Shown here: piece after piece, positions 11,986 to 24,300 of the stretch | Position numbering within the stretch: position 1 is the first letter of the stretch | How the letters are laid out: every line of letters starts with the position of its first letter | Assembly (NCBI GenBank): GCA_950295325.1 | Contig: OX485804.1 | Coordinates: forward strand, 7,626,001-7,690,000 | DNA length: 64,000 nucleotides | Source: Polytrichum commune | Lineage: Eukaryota; Streptophyta; Polytrichopsida; Polytrichales; Polytrichaceae | Reading direction: 5' to 3' | Made by a program: the position numbers and the translations under genes | The notes under the pieces: model-generated | Database searches by the model: none | What the model was told of the DNA's origin: nothing | What the model saw: only the letters and a program-made list of their open reading frames with translations

Positions 11986-13142
11986 TCATGTGGTCCGACT
12001 TCAATGTTCCCACGATCCCACAAGCCCGTAATATGTTCATGTGTGCAATAAATTTGTGCCCACATGAACAATACAAACATTTTTCACATTTTGGGACTCC
12101 CGAAAGCCCCGAAATGTTTAACATCATGTTCTTGACCAATCGGAAGCAAGCACCAAATGAACATCTTTTGACATCCCGCAATAAATTACTCACAAGATTG
12201 TTGGTGAAATTCATGATGATTATTCACCTCTTGAACTTAAAAACACAAAGATTAGAAAATCATACATTGGTTTCAACTTTCACCAAATCATGATTGACAT
12301 CAATCCCAATTTCAAGAAGAATAGCTCTCCCTCAGTATGAATATGACATTATTATACGTCATACTACCAGACAATCTCCGTTGTCATAATTGCATGCAGT
12401 CTTAGCACAGTTGTTTGTAAACAAAATCCTACATATGTTGAAATGCTCAAAATGTTCAAAATAGGTTCATTTACCTTAGTTTTGGTACGTGGATGCAGTG
12501 AGTTTTATTTCAAATATTCAAGAGAGGTACACTCACTACAAGTCTACAACCATTGGAGTGGCGAAGCCACATATGGAGGATTGTATAACTTTTCGTCCAA
12601 ATGTTTGCACATCAATTCAAAAGTTGGCAACTTCATCTAGTGTTTTTTTTTGTTGCTTTCTGTTTTTAAGGGGTTTTGAGACTATTTTGTCCATAGGAAA
12701 TCATTGAAAAATTGCAGAAACTTCATTGTCTATTCGAGATTTTGAAAAACAGAGCTAGATAGCCAGTTAGAAAATCACAGATTCTACGAGGTGATCTCTG
12801 CACAGCTCGTGTATCGACACATTTGATGCATTTAAGGCCAATGTGTCCGTGGTTTCAACACACGTGCTAGCAAGTCGTCTCTGGAAGGCTTTTCAAGTAA
12901 AAGTAAGGTGTGTGGGGCCTAAAATGCACGTCCTTCCTACAGTGGTCTTGATATTTATTGGCTCTGTCTGTAGGACAAAGACTATGCATCAACTTCTTCG
13001 TTTCAAGAGCAAATTTCCTAACCACTTTGCGTTCACACTTGGACGTTACTTGTTCTTGTTATTTTTGGTCCACTTTGTTTAATGTGGATGTTAGCTAAAA
13101 TTATTGTTTTATATATATATATATATAAGTGGACATTAAATA
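11986..13142. other. intergenic, nothing recognised
   Basis: No motif-bearing ORF. An (AT)n microsatellite lies at about 13,110-13,128, just left of the unit A duplication border. Confidence 0.4.
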
Positions 13143-13929
13143 AAGTGATATGAACTCCACACCATTGAAAATTAAGCATGATCATGGTTCATTTGTAATG
13201 TACAATGTAGCATGCATGCTTCGAGAAGACTTGATGAAGGAACTACATACAACCTTGACACTAAGCCTAGGAAACCAACCATCACTTTCCATTCCGTACA
13301 TTCTTTTTAGACATATATACTTATGCGGGGTGTTGAGAATATTATTTCTCAACCTCTAACTGAATTACGTATGGCCACTCATGATGAATGCATAATCTAT
13401 CTAAATGAAAACATATTTGCCGCAATACAAATGTATCCTACCTATGCTAGCCAAGCCAAAACATGCTAAATGAAGTTTAAAACTATCCCGTAAATTTATG
13501 TACAAATATTTTGAGCCTTTATAACTTGAAATTTTGAATAATTGATTAGTTTGCAATGGCTATGTACATGATTGCAACTGTGGTTTGTTTCTTTGTGCTT
13601 GGTAGGATAGAAACTTACATAGGCAAAGCTCACATGATTTCTAGGCATGTTGAATAACCACTCCAAAACTTGTTGGTGTCATTTGGTTGCAAATTTATAT
13701 AGAACAAAACACGCCGTGGTGATGGTGGTTAGGCCGTTCCCACTATTATTGTCTACAAAACAAAGCAAAATTGAAGAAAAAAGGAATACATCATATATTT
13801 CTCCCCAAAACAAACATGTGACCAAAAAAAAGGAACAAGAATGGAAAAGTGAGGGAACTACAATTGCAAAAAATGGGTATGGTGGGGGAACTTGGCAGAG
13901 GTGGCAGGCATGGCATGGCATGGGCAAGA

Positions 13930-14060
13930 GGGTGGGTCATGGGGAGCTTATGAGTATGGGCACGTGCATACATGCATATGGTGGGTACGCATATGCATGG
14001 GGGCATATGGACATGGGCATATGGGCATAGGGACAGAGTGTTGCATGGGCATATGGGTTG
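13930..14060 (+). repeat. GGGCATATG minisatellite (unit A)
   Basis: Units such as CATGGGCATATG, CATACATGCATATGG and ACATGGGCATATGGGCAT are tandemly arranged. The unit B counterpart at about 47,290-47,420 has fewer units (it lacks the GGTGGGTACGCATATGCATG section), so copy number has changed since duplication. Confidence 0.65.
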
Positions 14061-15656
14061 GCTTGACCCGGGATTCAATTCATATGTAAGGATTTCTCAT
14101 TGGCACGTTAAATCCATCTATGAAATATGTCCCGGCACATTGTACATATATCCATCTACAAAATGTTCTTTTCTTCAACCCGAACTTTCCATGCCCAATT
14201 TTCCTCAAATTTTCCGGGAAAATGTGACCTCAATTTCAACAAATGTAGTTGTAAATTTAAAGTTTTTTTGACATACCCAACTCTATAGATGTTTGCAAGT
14301 TAAAGGTGACTATTTATAGTCGACATTTTACATGTTGAAATTTTGTTGTGTAGGAGATTATAATAAGATTGTCAATAATGGTTTTGAGGAATAGAAGTTG
14401 AGAACTTAAAGTGGGGTGGGTTCCCTAATCTTATCTTCACTCAAATCATCTCCAAATGACAAAATATTTCTCTTATTCAAAATATATATATATACCTATT
14501 CAAATCAACTCACAAATCTTGAAACTATTGTTTTGTGAAATTATGGGAAGCTCTACAATTTGAGGAACCCGTGGCATATCTGCGCACCTTCAACATGGAT
14601 TGACATCCACCAACACGTGTCAAACCAAACATTCCAACATTAGATGTGTAGGATATGTTGGATTTGAGTGTCATGCAAACTTTCAAATCAATTGGGAATC
14701 ATTTGCACGTGGGGATCAACAAACTACGTGTTTGAGATATGTTGCCCTAAACCTCAAAGGTGACAAATGTGAAGCTAGAATTCGTGGAGTGATTCCATTA
14801 TAAACAGATTGAGAGCACACTACCATATTTGAAAGAATGAATCAAAATTATCCACATGATAGGACATAACATACCTGAAGATGCACAAGAGGAGTAGTTG
14901 AAACAGTCCCAAAACCATATAAACTAGTGTCAAAGGGGTCATAGTAAACTTGTCACGACCATTTTATGGTTGCATAGGACATTAGGGGTTAAGAAAACTA
15001 GCATGAATAAAGTTTATATTGTCCAAAGGTTAGACAATGGGTACATATGTATTTAGATTTGGAATTAAAGTTCGGTGAGCACGTTCTCAAAAATTCCATT
15101 TGCGTGCCATTTTTCCATATATTGACAATATTTTAGGAAACAAGAGAATGTACAGTTTGGATTTGACGACGAGGAATTCTCACCCATCATGGAAGGTAAA
15201 CCGTAGCTCTCTGGCAGCTTTTTCATAAAATGATTCATTTTCAAGGTGCCTAAATTTTTGAGAAATTAAATTTGCTCAGTGTTAAAAAATATATATTCAA
15301 AGAGTGCTTAAAATCATAATAATACAAGTGACATTCACTGGAATCCAACAAAGTAGTATCAAATAACTTCAAGAGTGTCTTCATGCAACATCAATCTCAC
15401 TCACATTATAAAAACAATACAATCATGAATCTACTCCACAAGTCATGTTGACACACTACCAGGGAATGATACAAGCAAATGGAAGTGAATGTCTAGATTA
15501 TTTTAAATTACTTTTGAATCTGTTTAATTTTAGAATATTATTTTTTAGGCTACCTAACTTACTTTTTGACTTTAATTAATTATTAGGCAAAAAGATGCTC
15601 AAACTGCTAGAGAACTACAATACTTTATCCAATAATATTTATGAGTTTAAAAATTT

Positions 15657-16580
15657 CCTTCCACTTATGAGCTCAAGAACAAGAACCCCAAAGCTATAAA
15701 CATCAATCTTTTTTACTTATATGACCCATTTGAAATATACTCATGCGCTAAATGGTTTACAAACTTTGGAAGATTAAAATGGCTTGGTAAGTCTATTGGA
15801 AGCATGTTATGTTTAAGATCAACAAATGCTCCCCAAAAAAAAAAAAAAAAAAAAAAACCATAAAATTTAATGCGTGTGTAATTACTGTGTGCCAACAATG
15901 TGCATTGTCATCATGTGAGTTTATTCATTTGGAAACAACAACACCAAACCAAAATTTGCCCTCCATGCTTCTAAATTTTTGTCCAACAAAATATTGCCTG
16001 CTTTGGCATGTCCATGAATGATTGTTAGTTTGACCAAAGCATGTAGATAATGATGGCCTTGGGCTACTCCTTGAGAGATAGATAGATAGAAACTCCGGTC
16101 CCTTTTAGGGGCCGGCGTGAATGGAGTGTCCGTTCGTAATGCCAACAACCCGATGCCCAAACTCCTTGAGAGATGTTTAGTGTATATGCCAAGTCACTAA
16201 TAAACCACCTTCGTGCCCTGCCTTTAGAATTAAAAGGACAAAGATTCATACACAAGCCATAAATTGCTAAAATTCCACCAACGTCAAATAAGTCTCAATG
16301 GTTGCTAGATTGCATCATTATTTGAGAGATCACTATGACATCATAATCCTAGTATTAACATAAAATAAAGCTACATTAGGGACAAAATTGTACCAAAAAG
16401 GGTTTGAACAAAACCATTGTTTTCAATGTACTCATCCACCCAAAGCATTTAATTTGATGTCCATGTAAACAACAACCTTGTAATTTCACAAGATTTTGGT
16501 GTTTTACGTTTCTAAGAAGGATTACTTCATTCAAAAAAAAAAATTCAAATTTTTGATGGGATTTGAGGAAGAGTAGTTTC
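15657..16580 (-). pseudogene. receptor-like kinase remnant (unit A)
   Basis: The minus strand carries kinase fragments in the right order. EVILLRNVKHQNLVKLQGCC (about 16,470-16,535) is subdomains III-V. IIHGHAKAGNILLDKNLEA (about 15,955-16,030) is the catalytic loop with the essential Asp replaced (HGH for HGD or HRD). NHLAHEYISNG (about 15,730) is the P+1/APE region. KKIDVYSFGVLVLELIS (about 15,665-15,715) is subdomain IX. The pieces are separated by introns or decayed sequence and by an inserted 82-bp retroposon, and the N-lobe start and extracellular part are absent. It is a plant RLK/Pelle-type kinase pseudogene, homologous to the one at 48,890-49,665. Confidence 0.8.
16079..16160 (-). 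mobile_element. 82-bp LINE/SINE 3'-end insertion
   Basis: It is flanked by an exact 13-bp direct repeat ACTCCTTGAGAGA (16,066-16,078 and 16,161-16,173). Read on the minus strand it ends with a GC-rich hairpin (CCGG...CCGG at 16,095-16,115) followed by a TCTATCTATCTA tail, the form of a target-primed retroposon 3' end. The hairpin and the next 40 bp resemble 61,831-61,895, downstream of the LINE at 62,093. Unit B at about 49,285 has the uninterrupted site. Confidence 0.8.
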
Positions 16581-16849
16581 ATGGTTACTTGGCTCCCGCT
16601 ATCAAGACAACCTTGAAATTGTCAAAAACAAATGTAACATGAAACTTGTCAAAAGTTAACAAAGAATTTAATGAAATGCAACCTTCAATCCCTTGCACAA
16701 AATGCTCGAGGTGCATTGGAATGCTATGTGCATCCAAAGTCTTGTAGCACATAGTGCACATCATGTTGTTGGATCTTTGGTCTACACCTTTGAAGGTGAT
16801 ATTTCTAGTGGATTGACATCTATCCTCATTTCAAAGATTAATATATCTA

Positions 16850-18034
16850 GGGAATTGTTAAAACCACCACGCCTTTTGTTAATGCCACCACGCTCGTGAT
16901 TTGTAGTCACGTCATTTAGGATTTTACGCGCGATGTCCGAGTATCTTAAATTAAACTAATCTCTTGGCGGGCCGGACGAGGGCTGCTATATGAACCATTT
17001 ATGACGGGGGAAGATCTTTAATATATGCGGGCCGGTTCTAGGGGGGCGGACATTGGTGGGGCTCACTTATGCCGTTGGCCTCATGTCTGATTTCGGGGAG
17101 CCCACCATTAGGTTCTTGTTGGGCTAGGCGGGCTCGGTGGCTCGGTTTGTTTAGGGTCACACACTTGATTAGGCACATCTACCCTACCGGATTGCAAAAT
17201 GTGTTGCATGTTAAGGATGGGTGGCACAAATAGATGCCCCTATGTGACCACAATGGACGAAGGGGTTTGTTACCTTATGTGATATTTTCCTTGTTTTAAC
17301 TTAAAGAATATTCATTTTAATAAGGAATAGAATATTCATATGAGCTCCTCAAATTATAAGGGAAGTGGCTACAAGCACAAATTGGATTTGCTAATCATCT
17401 CGCACTAATTGCATGTTCGGCATTCTAGTATCCTATTACAAGAAGTGGGTGCAGAAAGAAAATGTCCGTTTAAGACCCGGTTACCTTACAATGTTGGGCG
17501 AAGTTGGAAGTGCCCACATTGCTTTCAAGTTGTAAACCATGTGTGAGTACATAATAGAATTGACTCAACCTTAGTCACCCTTTGCCACTAAGCAAGTAAG
17601 ACTAACGAACTACTTATTAGTAGTAAGTAGGCCTAAGCAACTAGTTATTAAGTAGTAAGTAGGCTTAAGCAACTAGTTATTTAGTAATAAGTAGGCCTAG
17701 AAAGGAATTATACTTAATTGCCTAATCTGCCTAGCCACGTAGCCACCGAGCCCGCCTAGCCCAACAAGAGCCTAAAGGTGGGCTCCCCGAAATAAGACAT
17801 CAGGCCGACGGCATAAGTGAGCCCCACCAATGTCCACCCCCCTAGAACCGGTCCTCGTATAGTAAAGATCTTCCCCCCGCCATAAATGGTTCATATAACG
17901 GCCCTCGTCCGGCCCGCCAAGAGATTAGTTTAATTTAAGATACTCCGACATCGCGCGTAAAATCCCAAATGACGTGACTACAAATCACGAGCGTGGTGGC
18001 ATTAACAAAAGGCGTGGTGGTTTTAACAATTCCC
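16850..18034. mobile_element. foldback DNA transposon with about 293-bp inverted repeats
   Basis: The 8-bp direct repeat TATATCTA (16,842-16,849 and 18,035-18,042) brackets inverted repeats 16,850-17,142 and 17,741-18,034. Both start GGGAATTGTTAAAACCACCA and are about 94% identical by eye. The 600-bp centre has no ORF but contains three copies of an AGTAAGTAGGC(C/T)TA-type motif. Unit B has the empty TATATCTA site (49,965-49,972). No transposase is encoded. The 8-bp target site favours hAT, though long-TIR Mutator-like elements remain possible. Confidence 0.9.
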
Positions 18035-18044
18035 TATATCTAAA

Positions 18045-21000
18045 CACAATTGTCGTGCATACATAACATTACTCAACTAATGAGTTATATTCAAAGGCTT
18101 TATTCTTGAATCTACCACATGGCCCATCAACACAACTCATCAAATGTGTATTATTATGTAACATGTCAACACATATCTTTAGGTGGGTGGGCCACATACG
18201 GTAATTCTAGGAGTATAATCACAACATCTTGCAAGTTTTCACCCTCCACACTACAATGTCCACCTAATGATGTAGGAAGACCCTTGCTATACCAAGTAAT
18301 GTTGTGTGTGATCAGGACTTGTCATCATGTTTGAAGAGGGGAAGGGAGGGGTAAAATACGATTTTGGTTCTCTAAAGGGAGAACATTGACCACTCGAATT
18401 GAACCACATTACCGTGCCAAGTCAACTTTAAACTAGGTACACAAAATATGAAATTTAGTGGTTGCTTATGCATTGGCCTCATGAGTCAAAATCCGTTTAA
18501 ATGTTTAGGTTGACACCTTGTTGGTTAGACATATGCGGTCAATCCCATGTTGACCAAAGTAGAAAGGAAAAAGAAAAAGAAAAGGAATGTCAATCTCCTT
18601 CTAAATTTAAATGAATTTATTAATTTTTACAGTAACATGCAATATGCGTTTGCCATCTCCTATCCATGGCCATATGGTCAAGGGGGGGGGGGGGCAACAC
18701 GATGGCTTAGTTCCTATTCTCATTGGATAGTGGGTGAGTGTTAGTTATATGTCATATGAATGTTAGTAATTTTTAGTCACATTTGACCCGGGCTTGCTTA
18801 TTTTTTGATTTTCTTTTGTTTAGTATGATATGTGTTAGATATCTTATGGCTATTTGTTGGATTACATGATGCTCAATGTCCCACTCAACCATCATTTTTG
18901 TTATGACAACCTTGAACCTTATGGAGGAGATGTGCACCCACATTAGAGAGTTGTCATTAACACCTCCAACGACATTCATTCTCTTTCTATATAGGACATT
19001 TGGTCAACATGAAATAATATGACTTTACTTGATTCTCCCATTACACAAATTGTTTCAAAATAATAAATTTGAAAGTTCATGGCAAAAAAATAAACATCGA
19101 TGCATGTAAATGTATGACAAAATAAAGTCAACAGAGACAAAAGAGGTGAAACTACATCATAGCCTACCTCACCCGATTTCAGGTCTGGATTGAAATCTTG
19201 AGTAGCTCTTTGAAAGTCATTGTAACTGAATAGTGTTGGTTTGAGATTAGATGCGGCAAACTTTACACATGATCAACTTCCAAATAATGCAATACAATAA
19301 TTACATTTTACCCAGTTCTTTGCTTGAGTCGTCATTGACTAGGCATCCATTCACAGATGTTCTGGTCACCTACTAAGAACATTCCAATATCATTGCTAAA
19401 AATGAAATTGTCTCCATGAAATTGTCTCCTTGGAGCACAAGAGTCAATTATAACCCCAAGGTTATAATTATCTTAGTATATACAGAGTTAATATTTTCAA
19501 TTATAATCAACTCTGTATATTATTATCATTAATATGTGATGAACTATAGTACTGCAACTTTCAAGACAATGATTGAAACCAGTACAGGATATTTGCATAC
19601 TATGTAAAAGTAAGGATTCAAGGATAGATATTCAAGCTGGTTTGGACGGCTTTGGACACTTTGTTTTGGGCTCTCGCAATTACATGGTCACGGCACTTGG
19701 CTAGTGTATGAAGTGGCCCAAAGTTACAGAAGCGTGCCACCTAGAGGGTGGGGCAATTCGTTGTGTAAGAGGTTTGACACACTCACTGGTGATTGGCCAA
19801 AAGGCTGAAATCGTCCCAACCCCTTTACACCTTGAGGCAGGGATGATTGGGTGGTATGAATTTTCTAATAAAAAAAATGCATGGTATGTCACAGTTCGAG
19901 CTCATTGAATTAGGTGCACCCAAACTGGAAGGCCAATTCTTGGCCTCGGGACCAATACCAAATTTCAATAAAAACAAAACCTTTTATAATAAAATATGAT
20001 TTTTTAAGCAAACCATATCCATTGGATTATGTGGAAATATGAATGGCTCTATTGTAGATTATGCTAGATCCGTTGCATTATACTAGATTTATTGAATCAA
20101 CCTAGCTTCTTGGCCCTAAGGCCTTTACATATGGGAAAATTGCCCCCCCCTATAATCTTATCATAATGTGTAGTTGAGGCCGGCCTCCAACCCAAAAGAG
20201 GCTGAAATTTCATGCAATCGGCCTCGAGGGGAATTGGCCCAGCCTCTCGGTGTAAAGCGGCCCTCAGTAGCCATGTGGTCACACATGGAGTGACGCAGTC
20301 AGTCTTTGTTTGTTGTGTGGTTCTGTGTTTTGGGATGTGCCACAAGTTGTGGTTGAAGACTTTGTCATTACCTTCAAACCCTGATGCCTCAACTCTCCGC
20401 GTTCAAGGACGGTACTGAACTATTTTCAGGATAACATCTATAATAAACTGAACTGAACTGAACCAGGTACTGAACTGGTGCAGAAGTGCCGCGTGTCGAT
20501 GGGCCATTCTTTTGTTGACAGGGCCCACTTTGAGCACATTTTGGACCTTGGATTCTCCCCCAACTTATTAGGTACTGTACCCCGCAAATAATTGAAGCAA
20601 GACTTCTGTGCATTGGCCCCCTCGCAGACATTTTGAAGGCGGCGACCATGATTCCAGCTACGCTGATGAATGCATGTCCGTACGATGGTGGAGCATCCAT
20701 CCTCTGGACAATCTGCTCTTGATTGAAAAAAAATAAAAGAACCATGTGCACGGACGGCACAATACACTACTCGACATGAACTTGGAAGTTGCATGATGTT
20801 GGTGCTGCCCAACTGCTACCTCAATGTTCTGAATATGATATACCGCACACCGTTTATTTTCATTCAGAATCCATGCCGTATTGTAGAGCTTCAGGAACTC
20901 CGGTGCAACCACGGTTCCGTTGACGACGGACAACCTTCCGAATCCGTGGAGTTTAGATGGGACTGGGGATTTCTAGGCGGCCTCGTGCAGTGCCTCGTTG

Positions 21001-21378
21001 GGAGCGTGTGCCCTTCAACCTATTCTATGCGAGAGCTTTTCCGTGGTACATATATTAAAGAGAGAGGAAATTGCACTGAGCAGTGGGATTGTAAGAATCG
21101 GAGAACTTGAGCGAGAAATATTTTTAGCTCACTCTTGCCACGATCCATGTATGAAGACCTACGTACAGCGCAGTTGTAGACGGGAACTGTTGTGCTGGTG
21201 GATGGGGAGCGTGCATCCTCTAATTTCTTCCTCCAAACTTCGGAGTGGAGAGAACATGCGTGGGACTCGTAGGAACTAGTCTGCGAAGGGAAACTTTTGG
21301 GGCGTTCTCAGAAGTGCACTAGTTTTGTAGCACACACTAATATTGTTATCGTTGTTGCAAAACACCGACACAAGAGTC
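18045..21378. other. spacer and 5' region upstream of ROCO gene A
   Basis: There is no supported gene. Homology with unit B continues but is broken by A-only segments (about 18,110-18,700; 19,340-19,470; 19,690-20,045; 20,430-20,465; 20,570-20,660). From about 20,270 to 21,378 the two units align well, which suggests a transcribed leader or promoter. A CATATATTAAAG string at about 21,047 is a weak TATA-like candidate but is altered in B (CATATTTCAAAG). Short frames here overlap on both strands and are not conserved between A and B. Confidence 0.5.
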
Positions 21379-24300
21379 ATGATGCAGTGGTGGATTGCTT
21401 TCATTTCTCTGTTGGTGAGAGTTGTGGTTTGGTTGAAGTCGCACTTCCGTTCAATTTTATGGAAGCCCCAACGTGAGGATACCAGCTGTGTGCTTGGACA
21501 GGCGGGCGGCTCAGCACCGCATCATGGTGAGGACCAGCTTGTTGAGGGCACGGTGGTTGTGGATGCTTTGGATTCCACATCATGGTGGTCACATGATGCA
21601 CCGGATTTTGGTCTGGACCCGATTCTCTCTGCGATCTCCCGGAATGAGCAACTGCGGTTCGGCGTTACTTATAAATCTTCCGGCGAAGTTGATGCGTCTA
21701 GCCCTGAGGATCCCGATGTATGGAGGAAGACTATTGTGAAAAGGGTTTCCAAAGATCGGAATTTGTGCATGGACATCACCCGACATTCCGTAGCCTCTCA
21801 ATCCGGGGTCGTCCTCATCTTGATGGAAAATTTCTGTGTGGAGGAAGAAATTGCAGTTATGTTCATGGAAGAGTTTGCGAATGCCATGCGCTCCAACCCA
21901 AGGATTGAAATGGTACGTATTTTTGCTGTTTTCTTCGGAGATACAGATAGGACACTCGTAACACGCTTCATAACACTTGTAATGAACATGATTGGAGTGA
22001 TCCTGGAAAACCCTAGCTTGCGAAATGTTGAACTGCGTAATACTGCTGGAAAAGGCGTACTTCCGCTCGACCGAGCTGCAATCGAAAGCTTAGTATCCGC
22101 TCTCCGAAGGAATTTGACCCTGACCGGTTTTAGCATTTACAACAGAGGGGGGGTTTTTTTTGACACGGAGGGGCTCAAATTGTTCCTTGAACCCCTCATG
22201 ATAGGTGGGGAAGGCTCTTACCAAGGTTTAAAAACTCTCACTCTGGACTGCACTGGAATCAACGATGAAAGGGCAGAGGTAGTAGCATCCATGTTGCGGC
22301 ACAACACTTCTCTTACATGCATAGATCTCAGCGGTAACAAAATTGGGCCTCAAGGTGCGGCGCCCATTGCAGAGGCACTACGCTCCAATACTACGCTTCG
22401 ACAACTAGACATAGATTACAATCCCATCGGTGCAGCGGGACTGAAGGCATTGGTTGCATCTTTGACACACAACATGGCCAACGGTGACCTTCAACCCAAT
22501 TCATCTCTTACACATCTTGGTATGGCGGGTGACTTCGGGGTAGAGGACATGGAGCTCTTGGAGATCCTCGTACGCCAAAATACTTCCTTGTTGAGGTTGG
22601 ATTTGACCAACTCAAGGTTATTGGAAGTTGCAGATAATGTGATCCGACTGCTAGAGACCCTCAAAAGCAACAAGTGCTTGGAGGACGTCATGTTACGGGG
22701 TTGTGGCGGAGTGGTTGGGCGGAGGGTGTTGGGGACAATATTCGATCTACTAGATGTGAATCATCATCTTAAAGAGCTCGATCTGCGGCGTACACCGTTG
22801 GCAGAAGATGGAGGGGCGGGGATGGTGGAGGCGGTGCTGGAGCAGAAGGCCAAGCACAACATGTGGGAGGTGTTGCAGGCCATGGCCACTACCAGACCCA
22901 ATTCCGCCAGAATCTTCCTATGTGGCTACCCCTTTGCAGGTGAGCCCATGGACCCAATTTCAGGAAGCAAAACTCCTTGTCCTTCTCTTTTCAGGCTAAA
23001 AACAACTTTGAGAAACTTTTGTGCTTTATTATTTGTGAGTTCGATTCCATTTGAGTAGTACACAAGTGTGAGCGGCGCAAGAAGGGCCTAGACAAGACAC
23101 GTGCATATTTGATTCGGCAAAATATTGATAATAATATTAGCTATATCGAGATGAAACACATGGGCGTCTAAATCTCAAAGAAGTCCTCTTAAGATTGGGT
23201 TCCTATACTCAAAAAAAGGGACAAATTAGAAGATTTTGACCCCACTTCAACCCCATACTTTTACAAACAACTCTAATATTCGTTCGATGTTGGTCAGATT
23301 GCTTGTCTTTCAGGTATTTGAAGTAACTTCTTAGGCTTGGTTAATCTATGATGTATCATTCTTGCCACTTAGGGGATGCTTAAGTACTTTGGAGTAGTTG
23401 AATTGGAATGATCTTTAGTACTTACACTAGTACACTTTCAATCACAAATCGGAGCCTCATGTAGAGTAATATATGCATATCAACAGTACATATGGATTTT
23501 TCCAAACAAATGTAATTGACGAAAACTCTCCAATTTGACGCCAATTAATTTTGAACTCTGAAGTTGAACCTGTGGAAAATGGTTAGATGACCATAACCCA
23601 CAATAAATGATGGGGAATGGTCCACATGCAAATTGTTTCATGGACAATTCTCAACCTAGACAAATTGATCATTTTATTTTCTAGTAAAAATAAACCGAAC
23701 ATATATTTCAATGGTGTTTCTAAATTACGGGTTCTTCAATGCCAAAGTGTTGCCATGTCTTTTGGTATCGGAAGTTTACTTCAAATGTTAGATTTTTTCT
23801 CAATTTTTGCAAACCTATATCAAACTTGAGCATGTTAGGTTCATGCCATGATAGTCATGTGTATTTGTGTGATTCTTGAGCAGGCAAGACAACTCTTTCT
23901 CAAACCATAACGAAAGCAGTCAAACCCTCGGACCATAATGCAATACACTCTAAGCATAGAAAGCAATGGACATTTACAAGTTTACTATCAGGCATGCTCC
24001 GCAAGGGCGAGTCAAACAATGATCCAAAAGAAATGACACCACGAACGCGGGGCATTGAAGTACATGGTATGTCATTTGATGACATCATGGTCACCATTTG
24101 GGATATGGCAGGTCAAGATGATTATCATTCTTTCCATGACCTTGTGATTCCAAACCTTACCGGCAACTCCGGGAGTTCATGTTCTTTTTTACTTGTGTGC
24201 AATCCACTCCAACTCGGAACGCGTCGCCTCAAGAGTGTCCAAGTAATTGCAGATGAATTGTTATATTGGTTGCGGTTCATTGCCTCAAATTCAAGAATAT

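Noticed and set aside
13647-14078. 127-codon Met/Gly/His/Tyr-rich frame
   Set aside because: It is produced by the GGGCATATG minisatellite and is shorter and altered in unit B.
20389-20933. Overlapping 91-124-codon minus-strand frames upstream of ROCO copy A
   Set aside because: Three frames overlap in the same DNA, none is retained in unit B because of insertions, and no family is recognised.
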